A stretch of 64,000 nt of DNA from Pseudomonadota bacterium (GCA_023391815.1 JAEWAF010000038.1:57769-121768), one strand, 5' to 3'; positions 42,465-52,175 are shown, counted from the first letter of the stretch. The notes: generated from the sequence alone by a model not told the origin. Program-made: numbers and translations.

Positions 42465-43282
42465 ACGCGCGTGGCGCACCGGCGCCTGAACGATATCTGC
42501 CCCATCATTATTGGGAGGACCGGGCGCGTCGATTCGCGGCGGAAGGGTCCGGGCTCGCGGCCGTCTGCTCGTACGGCATGCCGGAGTTCTACAACCGGAT
42601 GATTCATTGGAGTCAGTACCTGGCGCTGCGGCCCTGGCTCGAGATCCAACCCGGCACGCGCGTCCTCGATGTGGGGTGCGGGGTCGGACGCTGGAGTACG
42701 CTGCTCGCCGAGCGCCTCGGCATTGTGACGGGCGCGGATCTGAGCCCGACGATGATCGCGGAAGCTCGAAGGCGCGCCGAACTGCGCAACGTGTCGAGCC
42801 GCACTCGATTCATCGTGCAGGATCTGGCGAGGCTCGACGCCGGCGGCACCTTCGATCTGATTCTCGGCGTGACGGTGCTCCAGCACATTCTGGATCCCGA
42901 GTCGCTGCGCTCGGCCGTCCGTCGCATGGCGGATCATCTCGCGCCCGGTGGACGCATGGTGCTCTTGGAAGCGGCCCCCGCGAGCATCGCCGAACGCTGT
43001 GACACCACGGTGTTTCGTGCCCGGCAGCGGCGTTTCTACCTCGATCTGTTTGCTGAGCAAGGACTGCATCTGCGTGCGATCAGCGGCGTCGATCCGGCGC
43101 CGTTCAAAACATGGCTGCTGCCCCATCTACGAAAGTTGCCCCGCCCGCTCGGCATGTCGGCGCTCGCGGCAGTGACGCTTGCTTCCACGCCGATCGACGT
43201 CCTGTTCGGACGAATCGCCGTGCAACGTTCGTGGCATGCGGTGTTTGTCTTGCAGCGTGACGGAGGCACCGATGCCGCTTAG
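42461..43282 (+). CDS. Class I SAM-dependent methyltransferase
   Basis: A 273-residue methyltransferase. Motif I is VLDVGCGVGRWS, followed by an acidic loop (TGADLSPTMI), DLARLD and LQHI. An ATGA overlap couples it to the glycosyltransferase, and GGAGAG precedes the ATG. It probably methylates a sugar or lipid in the same pathway. The C-terminal part has a short hydrophobic segment (MSALAAVTLASTPIDVLFG) that may touch the membrane. Confidence 0.9.
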   Translation: MNARGAPAPERYLPHHYWEDRARRFAAEGSGLAAVCSYGMPEFYNRMIHWSQYLALRPWLEIQPGTRVLDVGCGVGRWSTLLAERLGIVTGADLSPTMIAEARRRAELRNVSSRTRFIVQDLARLDAGGTFDLILGVTVLQHILDPESLRSAVRRMADHLAPGGRMVLLEAAPASIAERCDTTVFRARQRRFYLDLFAEQGLHLRAISGVDPAPFKTWLLPHLRKLPRPLGMSALAAVTLASTPIDVLFGRIAVQRSWHAVFVLQRDGGTDAA

Positions 43283-44525
43283 CCGCCGCTCCACCGTTTC
43301 GGTCGTCGTATTCGCGTTGCTCGCCGTCTTCGTCGGGCTGGGGTACTGGTACCAGTCTCACAAGGTGAAGCCGGGGCAGACCGCGAACAACACGTCGATC
43401 AATGTCACGACCGGGAACGATCGCGGGCCCGGCTCGTTGCGCGAAGCCATTTTCAAAGCGACGGCTGCCACCACTGAAGTGACCATCGCTCTCCAAGTGC
43501 CGAAGGTGACGCTGGCGACTGCCTTGCCGCCGTTCGTCAACGCGCGCGGCATTCGAATGGTGGCCGGTGAAAACGGCACGGAGATCGACGCCAGCGCGTT
43601 GCCGGATGGCGCGGTGCTGGACGTCTCCGGCGCAAATGTCGCGATCGAGGGCGTGCGTATTCGTAACTGCAAGGCGACCGGCATCGTGCTTCGAGCCGAG
43701 CGCTTCAAGCTGCAGACCACTTCCATTGAAGGCTGCGACGTGGGCATCGACGTCGCGGAGAACGCCGATCAGCTCCTGCTCGAGCGCAATCGGTTCGCGA
43801 AGAATCGGGTCGGCGTGCGCTTCGCCGCCTCGAATCGAAATGCGATGGTCGTGAAGAACGAGTTCTCCGAGCACCGCGATGCCGGCATCTGGGCGGTCCG
43901 GAGCGAGCCCGACAACCGCGGCGGATCGATCAGCATCCGAGACAATCGTTTCGACAAAGAACGTATCGGCATCCTCAGCGCCAATGTCAATGTCATCATG
44001 GAGCGCAACGAGCTGGTCGACTCTCGCGAAGCGGCGATGCAATTGATGGGAACCGGCGCCGTCGCACGTGGCAACCGCATCAGCCGTGGCCCGGCGATGG
44101 GCATCGTCGTCGAAAACGCGCAAGCGGCGGTGATCGAAGACAACGAATTCGATGGCCTCGAAGCCTACGGTGTCATGTTGAAGAGCTCGGCCGACACCGT
44201 GATCCGCGGCAATCGCATTCACAACAGCGGCTATGGCCTCGCCTTCGTGCTCGGCAACCAGCGCAGCCCGAGCAGCGCGATCGACAACACGATCATCGAG
44301 CCCAAGTTCAATGGCATCGATGTGATCGGCGACTCGCCCATCCTACGCGGCAACCAAGTCATGCGGCCTCGCGCGCTGGCGTTGAAGGTCATCGATTACC
44401 AGCCCGAAGGTGGTGGCGAGCGCGTGCGCTCCACACCGTTCCTCGAAGGCAACAACTTCAGCATCGGTGCCGCGACGGTCGCGGCTGGCGATGCGAAACC
44501 GCCGGGCGGCACCGTGCAGCGATGA
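43272..44525 (+). CDS. Periplasmic right-handed parallel beta-helix protein
   Basis: A 417-residue protein with one N-terminal membrane anchor (STVSVVVFALLAVFVGLGYW). At least eight beta-helix coils follow (GIVLRAERFKLQTTSIEGCD, VGIDVAENADQLLLERNRF, GIVVENAQAAVIEDNEFDG, YGVMLKSSADTVIRGNRI). The fold is that of pectate lyases, NosD and the alginate epimerase AlgG, so it may epimerise, cleave or bind a polymer. I could not identify catalytic residues. GGAGG precedes the ATG, which overlaps the methyltransferase end by 11 bases. Confidence 0.87.
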   Translation: MPLSRRSTVSVVVFALLAVFVGLGYWYQSHKVKPGQTANNTSINVTTGNDRGPGSLREAIFKATAATTEVTIALQVPKVTLATALPPFVNARGIRMVAGENGTEIDASALPDGAVLDVSGANVAIEGVRIRNCKATGIVLRAERFKLQTTSIEGCDVGIDVAENADQLLLERNRFAKNRVGVRFAASNRNAMVVKNEFSEHRDAGIWAVRSEPDNRGGSISIRDNRFDKERIGILSANVNVIMERNELVDSREAAMQLMGTGAVARGNRISRGPAMGIVVENAQAAVIEDNEFDGLEAYGVMLKSSADTVIRGNRIHNSGYGLAFVLGNQRSPSSAIDNTIIEPKFNGIDVIGDSPILRGNQVMRPRALALKVIDYQPEGGGERVRSTPFLEGNNFSIGAATVAAGDAKPPGGTVQR

Positions 44526-45937
44526 ACATCGGCGACACGCAAATCATTCCTGCGCCGACGTGGACCGACCCACGCATCCACCTGTTGGATGACACGTGGC
44601 TATTGACCATCTTCGCCATCCTGCTCGGCACGGTCGTGCCCTGGCTGGTGAGCTCGCTGAACATCAACTTCGTTGCCGCCTGCCTCGGGCTGCTCGCGCT
44701 CGGCGCGATCCATATCGCATTCACGCTCGTGGGCAAGCCCGCACGCGTCGGGGAGCGTCATCTGGTTCTTACGTTGTTGCATATCGGCGGCATCGCGATC
44801 GTCGGGTTCATCTGGTTGAACGCCGGCGGCTTGCAAAATCCCGCGTTCCTGATCGTGTTCGCGCTGCCCGTCGTCGGCGCGATCTTTCTGTCGCGCTGGC
44901 AACCCTATCTGATGGCGATACTCGCCATCGTCGTGGCAGGCGTCGTGGCGCTCGCGCAGGCGCCGGAACTACGTTGGTATGTGCCCGGGCTCAACGCCAT
45001 CGGCGCGTCGCTCGCGGCCCTGCTGGGACAACAAGGATCGGCCTCGACCTTTCCCGGGTTCTACGCGCCATCCGCTTACTACGCTGTGCTGCTGCAAGTA
45101 TTTGCAATCCTGGTACTCGCCTGCGCGGTCGCCGCCGAATATCTGGGCACCATCTTCGAACGCTTGCATTCGCATGTGGACGTCGCTCGCGCCGAGGCCG
45201 AGCGAGGGCAGGAATTCTGGACCACCCTGATCGAGGCGATGCCCTTGCCGGCCTTGCTGGTCGACAGCGATACGCTGCAGGTGGTTTGCGCGAGTAAGCG
45301 AGCGGCACGCTTCCACGATGAAGAGTCTACGAACGGTCGGCCGCTGTTCGAGGTCATTCGTTTCTCCTATCCGGAGATGGTGCAGGAAGCCATCGCGGGT
45401 TCCGGCGGCGTCGTACCGCTCAGCATGATCAAAGTCGCGGATCGGCTGCGCGCGACCGAAGTTCAAGTGCGGCACTTGACGCAAGCCGGCCGGCGTTTCG
45501 CGCTGGTCGTGATTCACGACAAGACCGATGAATTCACGGCGCACGCGGCGCTCGATGTCAGCGGTCAAGCCATGCTGGTCATCGACTCGCAAGGCCGCCT
45601 GCTCTCGTTCAACAAGCCGGCGCAGGCGTTGTTCGCGGCGCTCGCGACCGATGCCGATGCAGCGAAGATTCTGTTCCTCGGCGGCATGCCGCCGCGCTGG
45701 TGGGAGCCGGGGCTCACGGGCCGGCGCAAGATGCATATCGAGATCGGTCCCCGGGTCTATCAAGTGACCTGCTCCGCTTCGCCGCTGCCGGGCGAGGACG
45801 AGCGCCTGTACATCGTCGCGTTCCTGCCGATGGGACGCGCCGCACTGAGCGATCGCGGCGATATCACCGCGGCCGCGCAACTCGCCGACGCTCCAAAGAA
45901 TGCCATTTCCAATTCAACGTTGGTGACACCGCCATGA
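44522..45937 (+). CDS. Polytopic membrane protein with two PAS domains and no output domain
   Basis: A 471-residue protein. Six to seven membrane helices (residues about 25-215) form a MASE-like sensor. Two PAS-type domains follow at about 230-330 (FWTTLIEAMPLPALLVDSD) and 335-450 (AALDVSGQAMLVIDSQGRLLSF). No kinase, cyclase or DNA-binding domain is present. It may sense a signal and pass it to the GGDEF-EAL protein two genes on. Coupled by ATGA overlaps on both sides. Confidence 0.8.
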   Translation: MNIGDTQIIPAPTWTDPRIHLLDDTWLLTIFAILLGTVVPWLVSSLNINFVAACLGLLALGAIHIAFTLVGKPARVGERHLVLTLLHIGGIAIVGFIWLNAGGLQNPAFLIVFALPVVGAIFLSRWQPYLMAILAIVVAGVVALAQAPELRWYVPGLNAIGASLAALLGQQGSASTFPGFYAPSAYYAVLLQVFAILVLACAVAAEYLGTIFERLHSHVDVARAEAERGQEFWTTLIEAMPLPALLVDSDTLQVVCASKRAARFHDEESTNGRPLFEVIRFSYPEMVQEAIAGSGGVVPLSMIKVADRLRATEVQVRHLTQAGRRFALVVIHDKTDEFTAHAALDVSGQAMLVIDSQGRLLSFNKPAQALFAALATDADAAKILFLGGMPPRWWEPGLTGRRKMHIEIGPRVYQVTCSASPLPGEDERLYIVAFLPMGRAALSDRGDITAAAQLADAPKNAISNSTLVTPP

Positions 45938-46740
45938 GATTCGGATCCGCCGTGCTGTGCCTGTCCTCGATAACGGCCGCCGTGTCGGCCAGCGCCGCCG
46001 AAATCGATGCGCGCCCGTTCGACAAGTTGACCTTGAGCGCCAACACCTCCTCGTTCGCCGATACCGACGATACGGGCGGCGGCGGATCGCTCGGCTACCT
46101 GCATTACTTCACCCCGGACGTCCTCGCCGGCCTGGGCGTCGACCATACATACGTCGAGGACGCGAAGCTCACCTACGGCTCGGTGCGAGCGGCGTGGGGT
46201 CGCGGCGATCCGACCTCGCGTTTCACGCTCGTCGGCGAGTATTTCCAGGGCGACGGCGACGACAACGGTCGCAAGTTCGATTATCAAGTCGCCGTACTGG
46301 GCCTCAGCCAGGCGATCACCGGCAAATTCTCGGTTCAGCTCGAAACGCGAGAGATCGATATCGACACCAGTCACGGCAATCTGCCCAAGCTCGGTCTGAC
46401 CTACGTCTGGTCGCCGCGTTTCGTGACGAATGTTTCCTATGCCCAAGCGGTCAGCGGCAATCTGGGCACCGAAATGACCAGCGCACGCATCGATTATTTC
46501 GGCAAGCACTTCAATTTTCTGCTCGGCGGCGCGACGGGCAAAGCCAATCCGGCCGTACTGGTGCTGATTCCCGGCGAGGTGCTGCCCGCCAGCCAGTCGG
46601 ATGAGGGCTTCGTGGGTATCGGCAAAACCTTCAAACGTGCTGAAGTGAACTTGTTGGGCGATTACCTGGATGTCTCGGGCGTCGGCAAGTACACGGTGAC
46701 CTTGAGCTTCACGGCGTATCTGGGCTCGCGGGGCCAATGA
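45934..46740 (+). CDS. Outer-membrane beta-barrel protein, unknown
   Basis: A 268-residue protein with a signal peptide (VLCLSSITAAVSASA) and amphipathic alternating strands throughout (SLGYLHYFTPDVLAGLGVDH, FTLVGEYFQGDGDDN, VNLLGDYLDVSGVGKYTVTL). It suits a 12- to 14-stranded barrel. Not assigned to a named porin family. ATGA overlaps couple it to both neighbours. In this setting it is a candidate exit pore or surface element for the locus product. Confidence 0.8.
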   Translation: MRFGSAVLCLSSITAAVSASAAEIDARPFDKLTLSANTSSFADTDDTGGGGSLGYLHYFTPDVLAGLGVDHTYVEDAKLTYGSVRAAWGRGDPTSRFTLVGEYFQGDGDDNGRKFDYQVAVLGLSQAITGKFSVQLETREIDIDTSHGNLPKLGLTYVWSPRFVTNVSYAQAVSGNLGTEMTSARIDYFGKHFNFLLGGATGKANPAVLVLIPGEVLPASQSDEGFVGIGKTFKRAEVNLLGDYLDVSGVGKYTVTLSFTAYLGSRGQ

Positions 46741-48836
46741 ACCTGTCTTTTCTCAAGCGCGGCTCGCAATGGCCCCTCACCCTCGTGGTGCTGGCCGTGG
46801 TCGTCCTGGCCGGCGGCAGGCTGATTTCGCTGAGCGTCAACGAACGCGCCCAGCAGATGCGTGCGGCGGCCGGTACGCTCGTCACGACGTACAGCCGCTC
46901 GGTCGAACGAGAGTTACAAACGCTCGCCAGTCGCGAGCGCGGCGCCGAGCTTGATCGGTTGCTCTCGAAGCTGCAGCTGAATCGTCTGGTCGACGCGCAG
47001 TACGACTTCGAGCTGTCCAAAGTCGATGCCGCCGGCGGCCCGCCACAGATTTTTGTGAGCAGCCGCATCGGACGGCTCGACGATCCGATCGTCAGTCGCA
47101 TTCGCTTGCCGGAGGGCTACGCTCGGGAACTGCCGAGCGGCTACGTGCAGCTCGCTTTGCGTCCCAAAGCTGGTTGGTATCCGGCACGCGAATTGGCAGC
47201 CGCCATCGCGCTGCTGGCTGTGGTTGCCTGGCTTTTGGCGTTCGCCACTCATGATCTCGTGCACAGCTTGCATCGAGCGCGCGATGCGCTGGGACTCTCA
47301 CGCCGCCAGCTCCAGACAACGCAACGCAAGCTCGCCCTCGAAATCGAACAGCGCGAGAACCTGCAGAAGAGCTTCGACCATTCACGCTATCACGACGCGT
47401 TCACCGGCCTGCCGAACCGTCGTTACTTCATGGATCAGCTCGATCGCGCCTTGCGCGAGGTTCGCACCCGCCGACGGCAGCGCCTGGCGATCCTGCTGAT
47501 CAACATCGATCGATTCAAGCTGATCAACGATTCGCTCGGCCACACGGCCGGCGACGAGGTCATCGTGCAGGCCGCCCGACGCTTTCAGAAGGCGACCGCG
47601 CAGTTCGAATGCGTGCTCGCCCGCTGGAGCGGCGACCAGTTCGCCATGCTGGTCTATGACGTTCCCTCGGCCGATGGCGCGCTCGACATCGCGGGGCTGC
47701 TCCAAAAGACGCTGCAACAACCTTTCGAGCTGCGCAAGCATCAGCTCAACGTCGCCGCTCGAGTCGGCGTCACCTGTATCGACTCAGGTCTGCAGCGTGC
47801 GGAAGAAGCGGTGCGTGAAGCCGATATCGCGCTGTCGGTGGCGAGGCGGCACGACACCGCGACGGCCGTAGCCTATCAACCTGCCATGGGCAGCAGCGCC
47901 GCGAGCCTGGTCAGCCTGGAAGCGGACCTGCACGTTGCGCTCCAGCGCCGCGAGCTGCATTTGATGTATCAGCCCATCATCGACCTGCGGAACGATCGCG
48001 TGGCCGGTGCGGAGTCTTTGTTACGTTGGCGGCACCCGATCGAGGGCCTGCTGACGCCGGACAAATTCCTGAGCCTCGCCGAGGAAGTCGGCCTGATCGT
48101 GCCCATCACTCGCTGGACCATCCAGCAGGTCTGCTCGCTCGCTGCCGAATGGCGTCATCGTCTGCCGCGCGATCGCGATTTCTATTTGACGGTCAATGTT
48201 TCCGCCGCCGCGCTTCGGGATCCCGAGTTCACCTCGTACGTGGCGCGCGTGCTCAAGGAAACGGGCGTGCCGCCGGAATATCTGAAGCTCGAGCTCACCG
48301 AAGGCGGCTTGATCAGCAACCCCGGCGCGGCCCGCGACATTCTCGATGGGCTGCACGATCTGGGCATCGAAATGATGCTCGACGACTTCGGCACCGGCTA
48401 CTCCTCGCTGAGCTATCTTCAGCTGTTCCCTTTCAGCTATGTGAAGATCGACCGACCGTTCGTCGACCGGGCGGGCTCGGCGCACGCCAACAGCGCGATC
48501 GCCGCCGCACTCGTGCAGATGACGACCAGCCTCGGCCTGAAGTCGGTCGCCGAGATCGTCGAGACCGATGACGCCGCGCACGACCTGCAGCGCATGGGAT
48601 GCGACTACGCGCAGGGCTATTTCTATTGCGGTCCGCTGGAAGCCGAGGAAGCCTTCCAGGTCTTGAAGAATGCCGACAGCTCATTGCCGACGGCGAAGAG
48701 CGCGATCGGCGGCGACGACTCCGACGACAACTCGCCTACGATCTCCGAAGCAGTCGTGCTGTCGGATGAAACGTTGATGCTGCCGGCCGACGAAGTGGCG
48801 GAGCAGCTTCGAGAAAAAGCCTCGCAGGAACACTGA
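46737..48836 (+). CDS. Membrane GGDEF-EAL protein, probable c-di-GMP phosphodiesterase
   Basis: A 699-residue protein. Helices at about 13-30 and 150-170 flank a periplasmic sensor; a coiled coil, GGDEF domain (220-385) and EAL domain (395-650) follow. The cyclase signature is degenerate (SGDQF at 298-302), so synthesis is unlikely. The EAL site looks complete: Glu426 (ESL), Asn in TVNVSAA, Glu in ELTEGG, the Asp pair in LDDFGTG, Lys in VKIDRPF and AQGY. It should degrade c-di-GMP. Last gene of the overlapping run. Confidence 0.92.
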   Translation: MNLSFLKRGSQWPLTLVVLAVVVLAGGRLISLSVNERAQQMRAAAGTLVTTYSRSVERELQTLASRERGAELDRLLSKLQLNRLVDAQYDFELSKVDAAGGPPQIFVSSRIGRLDDPIVSRIRLPEGYARELPSGYVQLALRPKAGWYPARELAAAIALLAVVAWLLAFATHDLVHSLHRARDALGLSRRQLQTTQRKLALEIEQRENLQKSFDHSRYHDAFTGLPNRRYFMDQLDRALREVRTRRRQRLAILLINIDRFKLINDSLGHTAGDEVIVQAARRFQKATAQFECVLARWSGDQFAMLVYDVPSADGALDIAGLLQKTLQQPFELRKHQLNVAARVGVTCIDSGLQRAEEAVREADIALSVARRHDTATAVAYQPAMGSSAASLVSLEADLHVALQRRELHLMYQPIIDLRNDRVAGAESLLRWRHPIEGLLTPDKFLSLAEEVGLIVPITRWTIQQVCSLAAEWRHRLPRDRDFYLTVNVSAAALRDPEFTSYVARVLKETGVPPEYLKLELTEGGLISNPGAARDILDGLHDLGIEMMLDDFGTGYSSLSYLQLFPFSYVKIDRPFVDRAGSAHANSAIAAALVQMTTSLGLKSVAEIVETDDAAHDLQRMGCDYAQGYFYCGPLEAEEAFQVLKNADSSLPTAKSAIGGDDSDDNSPTISEAVVLSDETLMLPADEVAEQLREKASQEH

Positions 48837-48901
48837 GCCGGCGCGCTTCTCCAGCGTGCCGCGGGCGCCTATGATCCGCCCTTTCCGGATCCGAGTCGCC
48901 A

Positions 48902-50740
48902 ATGGCCCCCGAACACGATTCCAGCATGCTGGTCAATGCCGTCGCCCTGTTGGGTGCCGCCGTCATCGCGGTGCCCCTGTTCAGGCGACTCGGCCTCGGC
49001 TCGGTGCTGGGCTATCTCGCGGCCGGCCTGCTGATCGGTCCGTTCGGTCTCGGTCTGTTCTCCGATCCGCACGCGATCCTGCAGTTCGCCGAGCTCGGTG
49101 TGGTCATGTTCCTGTTCATCATCGGTCTGGAGATGCGACCGTCGCACCTGTGGCAGCTGCGACGGCAGATTTTCGGACTGGGCACGCTGCAGATCGCCGC
49201 TTGCACGTTCGGACTCACCGGTGTCGGCATGGCTTTCGGTCTATCGCCAGTCGTCGCCTTCATCGGCGGCGCCGGGTTCGTGCTCACCTCCACCGCAATC
49301 GTCATGCAACTGCTCGCCGAGCGCGGCGACATCGCTCTGCCTCACGGACAGAAGATGGTCTCGGTGCTGCTGTTCGAAGATTTACTGATCGTGCCGCTGC
49401 TGGCGCTCGTCAGCTTCCTTTCGCCGACTGCCGCAAGTGAAACGAGCACGCCGCAATGGATCTCCATGTTGACCGGCATCGCCTCACTGGCCGGTTTGAT
49501 TGCCGCCGGTATCTGGTTGCTCAATCCTCTGTTCAGTCTGCTGGCACTCGCCCGCACGCGTGAAATCATGTCGGCCGCAGCGCTGCTCGTGGTGCTCGGC
49601 TCGGCGTTGTTGATGGAACTGGGCGGACTTTCCATGGCGATGGGCGCGTTTCTCGCCGGTGTGCTGCTCTCCGAGTCGACATTCCGTCATCAGCTCGAAG
49701 CGGATGTCGAACCGTTCCGCGGCTTGCTGCTGGGACTGTTCTTTCTCGCCGTCGGTATGAGTCTGGATCTGAAGGTGGTCGCGGATAACTGGACACTGAT
49801 CGCCGCCCTCGTGCCGGCGATGATGGCCACCAAGGCCTTGTGTATCTACATCGTCGCGCGAGTGACGCGCAGCTCGCATGAGGAAGCGCTGGATCGAGCG
49901 GTGTTGATGGCCCAAGGCGGCGAGTTCGCGTTCGTTCTGTACGGGGCCGCGGCGGCCACCGGACTCATCGATGAGACCGTGAACGCCAACATGACCGCGG
50001 TCGTCGTGCTCTCGATGGTGCTGACGCCGCTGGTCGTGATCGCGGTCCGGCCGTTCATCAAGCCGGCGAGCCAGTCGATGGACGGCATTCCAATCGCCGA
50101 AGGGCTCGAAGGCAGCGTGCTCATGATCGGCTTCGGGCGCTTCGGCCAGGTCGTCAGCCAGGCGCTGCTCGCGCGCGGAGTCGATGTGAGCATCATCGAT
50201 TCGGATGTCGAGATGATCCGCGCCGCTCAAGAGTTCGGCTTCACTGTGTACTACGGCGACGGCACACGACTGGATGTCTTGCGAGCCTCCGGCGCGGGTA
50301 AAGCGCGACAGATCGCCGTCTGTGTCGAGAATCGAGCGACGGCCGATCGTATCGTCGAGCTGGTGCGCGCCGAGTTCCCCCAAGCGCAGCTGCTCGTTCG
50401 CGCATACGACCGCGAACATGCGCGGTTACTGGTCGGGGCGGGCGTCGACTATCAGATCCGAGAGACTTTCGAGTCGGCGCTGCAAGCCGGCGGCGCGGCC
50501 TTGCGTCTGCTCGAGGTGAGCGAATCGGAGATCGCCGACGTTCTCGCCGGCATCCGAGAGCGAGACGCCGAGCGTTTCGCCCTCGAAGTCGCCGGCGGCG
50601 GCTATCAAGCGGGCCTCGGCATGCTGTTACGGAATACCCCACAGACGCCGTCGCGCCCCACTCCGTTCAGCAAACCGCGCACGGAGGGCAAGGCACTCAA
50701 TGAAGTGCCCGATGAAAGTCCGAGCGAGAGTCCCACCTGA
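48902..50740 (+). CDS. CPA2 monovalent cation:proton antiporter with RCK domain (KefB/KefC-like)
   Basis: A 612-residue transporter. Eleven to thirteen helices cover residues 1-385 (GYLAAGLLIGPFGLGLFSD, MFLFIIGLEMRP, SMAMGAFLAGVLLSES). A TrkA-N/RCK nucleotide-binding domain starts near residue 400 (VLMIGFGRFGQVVSQAL, IIDSD), followed by a helical end. Such proteins exchange K+ or Na+ for protons and KefC types are gated by glutathione adducts. No KefF/KefG-type partner gene is adjacent. Confidence 0.92.
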   Translation: MAPEHDSSMLVNAVALLGAAVIAVPLFRRLGLGSVLGYLAAGLLIGPFGLGLFSDPHAILQFAELGVVMFLFIIGLEMRPSHLWQLRRQIFGLGTLQIAACTFGLTGVGMAFGLSPVVAFIGGAGFVLTSTAIVMQLLAERGDIALPHGQKMVSVLLFEDLLIVPLLALVSFLSPTAASETSTPQWISMLTGIASLAGLIAAGIWLLNPLFSLLALARTREIMSAAALLVVLGSALLMELGGLSMAMGAFLAGVLLSESTFRHQLEADVEPFRGLLLGLFFLAVGMSLDLKVVADNWTLIAALVPAMMATKALCIYIVARVTRSSHEEALDRAVLMAQGGEFAFVLYGAAAATGLIDETVNANMTAVVVLSMVLTPLVVIAVRPFIKPASQSMDGIPIAEGLEGSVLMIGFGRFGQVVSQALLARGVDVSIIDSDVEMIRAAQEFGFTVYYGDGTRLDVLRASGAGKARQIAVCVENRATADRIVELVRAEFPQAQLLVRAYDREHARLLVGAGVDYQIRETFESALQAGGAALRLLEVSESEIADVLAGIRERDAERFALEVAGGGYQAGLGMLLRNTPQTPSRPTPFSKPRTEGKALNEVPDESPSESPT

Positions 50741-50761
50741 CCGAATTTTGAGGAGCGGGTC

Positions 50762-51118
50762 ATGAAAACGTTTCTAGCGGTGTATATCGGCACGCCCGAG
50801 TCGATGCAAAAGTCTCAGTGGAACGCGCTGTCCGACGCCGAGCGCAAGCAGCGCGAGCAAGCGGGGATCAAAGCGTGGCATGAGTGGATGACCAAGCACC
50901 AGGCCGCGGTGGCAGTCACAGGCGGTCCGCTCGGCAAGACCAAGAGCGTGAGCAAGACCGGCATCACCGACATCAAGAACGAAATGACCGGCTTCGTCGT
51001 GGTGCGAGCCGAATCTCACGAAGCGGCCGCCCGGATGTTCGAAGGCCATCCGCACTTCACTATCTTCCCCGGTGAGTCGGTGGAAATCATGGAGTGCCTG
51101 CCGATCCCGGGCCAGTAA
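50762..51118 (+). CDS. YCII-related family protein
   Basis: A 118-residue small cytoplasmic protein of the YCII/dimeric alpha-beta barrel type (KTFLAVYIGTPESM, HEWMTKHQAAVAVTGGPLG, GFVVVRAESHEAAARMFEGH, VEIMECLPIP). Such proteins are putative hydrolase or dehydrochlorinase relatives of unknown substrate. GAGGAGCGGG lies just upstream of the ATG. Confidence 0.87.
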   Translation: MKTFLAVYIGTPESMQKSQWNALSDAERKQREQAGIKAWHEWMTKHQAAVAVTGGPLGKTKSVSKTGITDIKNEMTGFVVVRAESHEAAARMFEGHPHFTIFPGESVEIMECLPIPGQ

Positions 51119-51161
51119 GCGCTGTCGAGGAACTTCGACATCACGGCCGCGTTGCGCGAGC

Positions 51162-52175
51162 ATGCGGCCGATCTACCACGCCAAGCTGATCAATGGGGTC
51201 TGGGGTGACCCCGGCGTGTGCATCGACCTCAAGTTTCAGCGACGCGCGTTGTTGTTCGACATCGGTGACGTCCAGTCGCTCTCGACCCGCGTCCTGCTGC
51301 GAGTGAGCGATGTGTTCGTCAGCCATACGCACATGGATCATTTCGCGGGGTTCGATCACCTGCTGCGTGTATGTCTCGGTCGCGATACCGGCGTGCGCAT
51401 GTACGGCCCGGAGAACTTCATCTCGCAGGTCGAGCACAAGCTTGGGGCATACACCTGGAATCTGGTGCACAACTACACCGTAGATTTCATCATCGAAGCG
51501 CACGAACTGCGCGCCGATGGCAGCGTGGCCCGGGCCCGTTTTCGCAGCAGGGATAAATTCGTCCGCGAGCCGCTGCCCGACACGGTCGCGAAGGATGGCG
51601 TGCTATTGGAGGACGAGCAGTTCCTGGTTCGTACCGTCGCGCTCGAGCATCATGATATCGCCTCCCTCGCCTTCTGTTTCGAGGAGAGCACCCACATCAA
51701 CGTGTGGAAGAACCAGCTGGAGAGCCGTGGCCTACCCACCGGCCCCTGGTTGACGCAGTTGAAGAAGCTCGCCAGAACCGGTGCGCCGGACGACACCCCC
51801 ATCAACGTCAAGTGGCGAACCCGCGAGGGCTCGCGCGAGAAAACGTTCTCGCTAGGCGAACTGAAGCGCGACGTGCTCGAGTTCGTTCCGGGCCAGAAGG
51901 TATGTTACGTGACCGACACGGGCTGGACCGACCCCAATCGCGAGCGCCTCCTTGCGTTCGTCGCCAACGCCGATGTGCTGTTCATCGAGGCGGTCTTTCT
52001 GGAGGCGGATCGAGAGCTGGCCGCCGGCAAATCGCATCTCACGACCACCCAGGCCGGGACCCTTGCCCGACTGGCATCGGTCAAAGACGCGCATCCGTTT
52101 CATTTCTCATCCCGCTACCACGATGACGAAGCGACTCAGCGCGCCGAATTCATGCGCGCGTGGCAAGGCGCCTAG
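51162..52175 (+). CDS. RNase Z-like metallo-beta-lactamase-fold hydrolase
   Basis: A 337-residue MBL-fold enzyme. It carries SHTHMDHFAGFD near residue 55 (HxHxDH zinc ligands), a later Asp in YVTDTG and a His near HPFHFSSRYH. The layout is close to RNase Z-type hydrolases but lacks an obvious exosite arm, so tRNA 3'-processing is only one option. The ATG at 51162 starts MRPIYHAKLIN. Its stop codon overlaps that of the opposite-strand PLD gene (CTAG at 52172-52175). Confidence 0.85.
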   Translation: MRPIYHAKLINGVWGDPGVCIDLKFQRRALLFDIGDVQSLSTRVLLRVSDVFVSHTHMDHFAGFDHLLRVCLGRDTGVRMYGPENFISQVEHKLGAYTWNLVHNYTVDFIIEAHELRADGSVARARFRSRDKFVREPLPDTVAKDGVLLEDEQFLVRTVALEHHDIASLAFCFEESTHINVWKNQLESRGLPTGPWLTQLKKLARTGAPDDTPINVKWRTREGSREKTFSLGELKRDVLEFVPGQKVCYVTDTGWTDPNRERLLAFVANADVLFIEAVFLEADRELAAGKSHLTTTQAGTLARLASVKDAHPFHFSSRYHDDEATQRAEFMRAWQGA

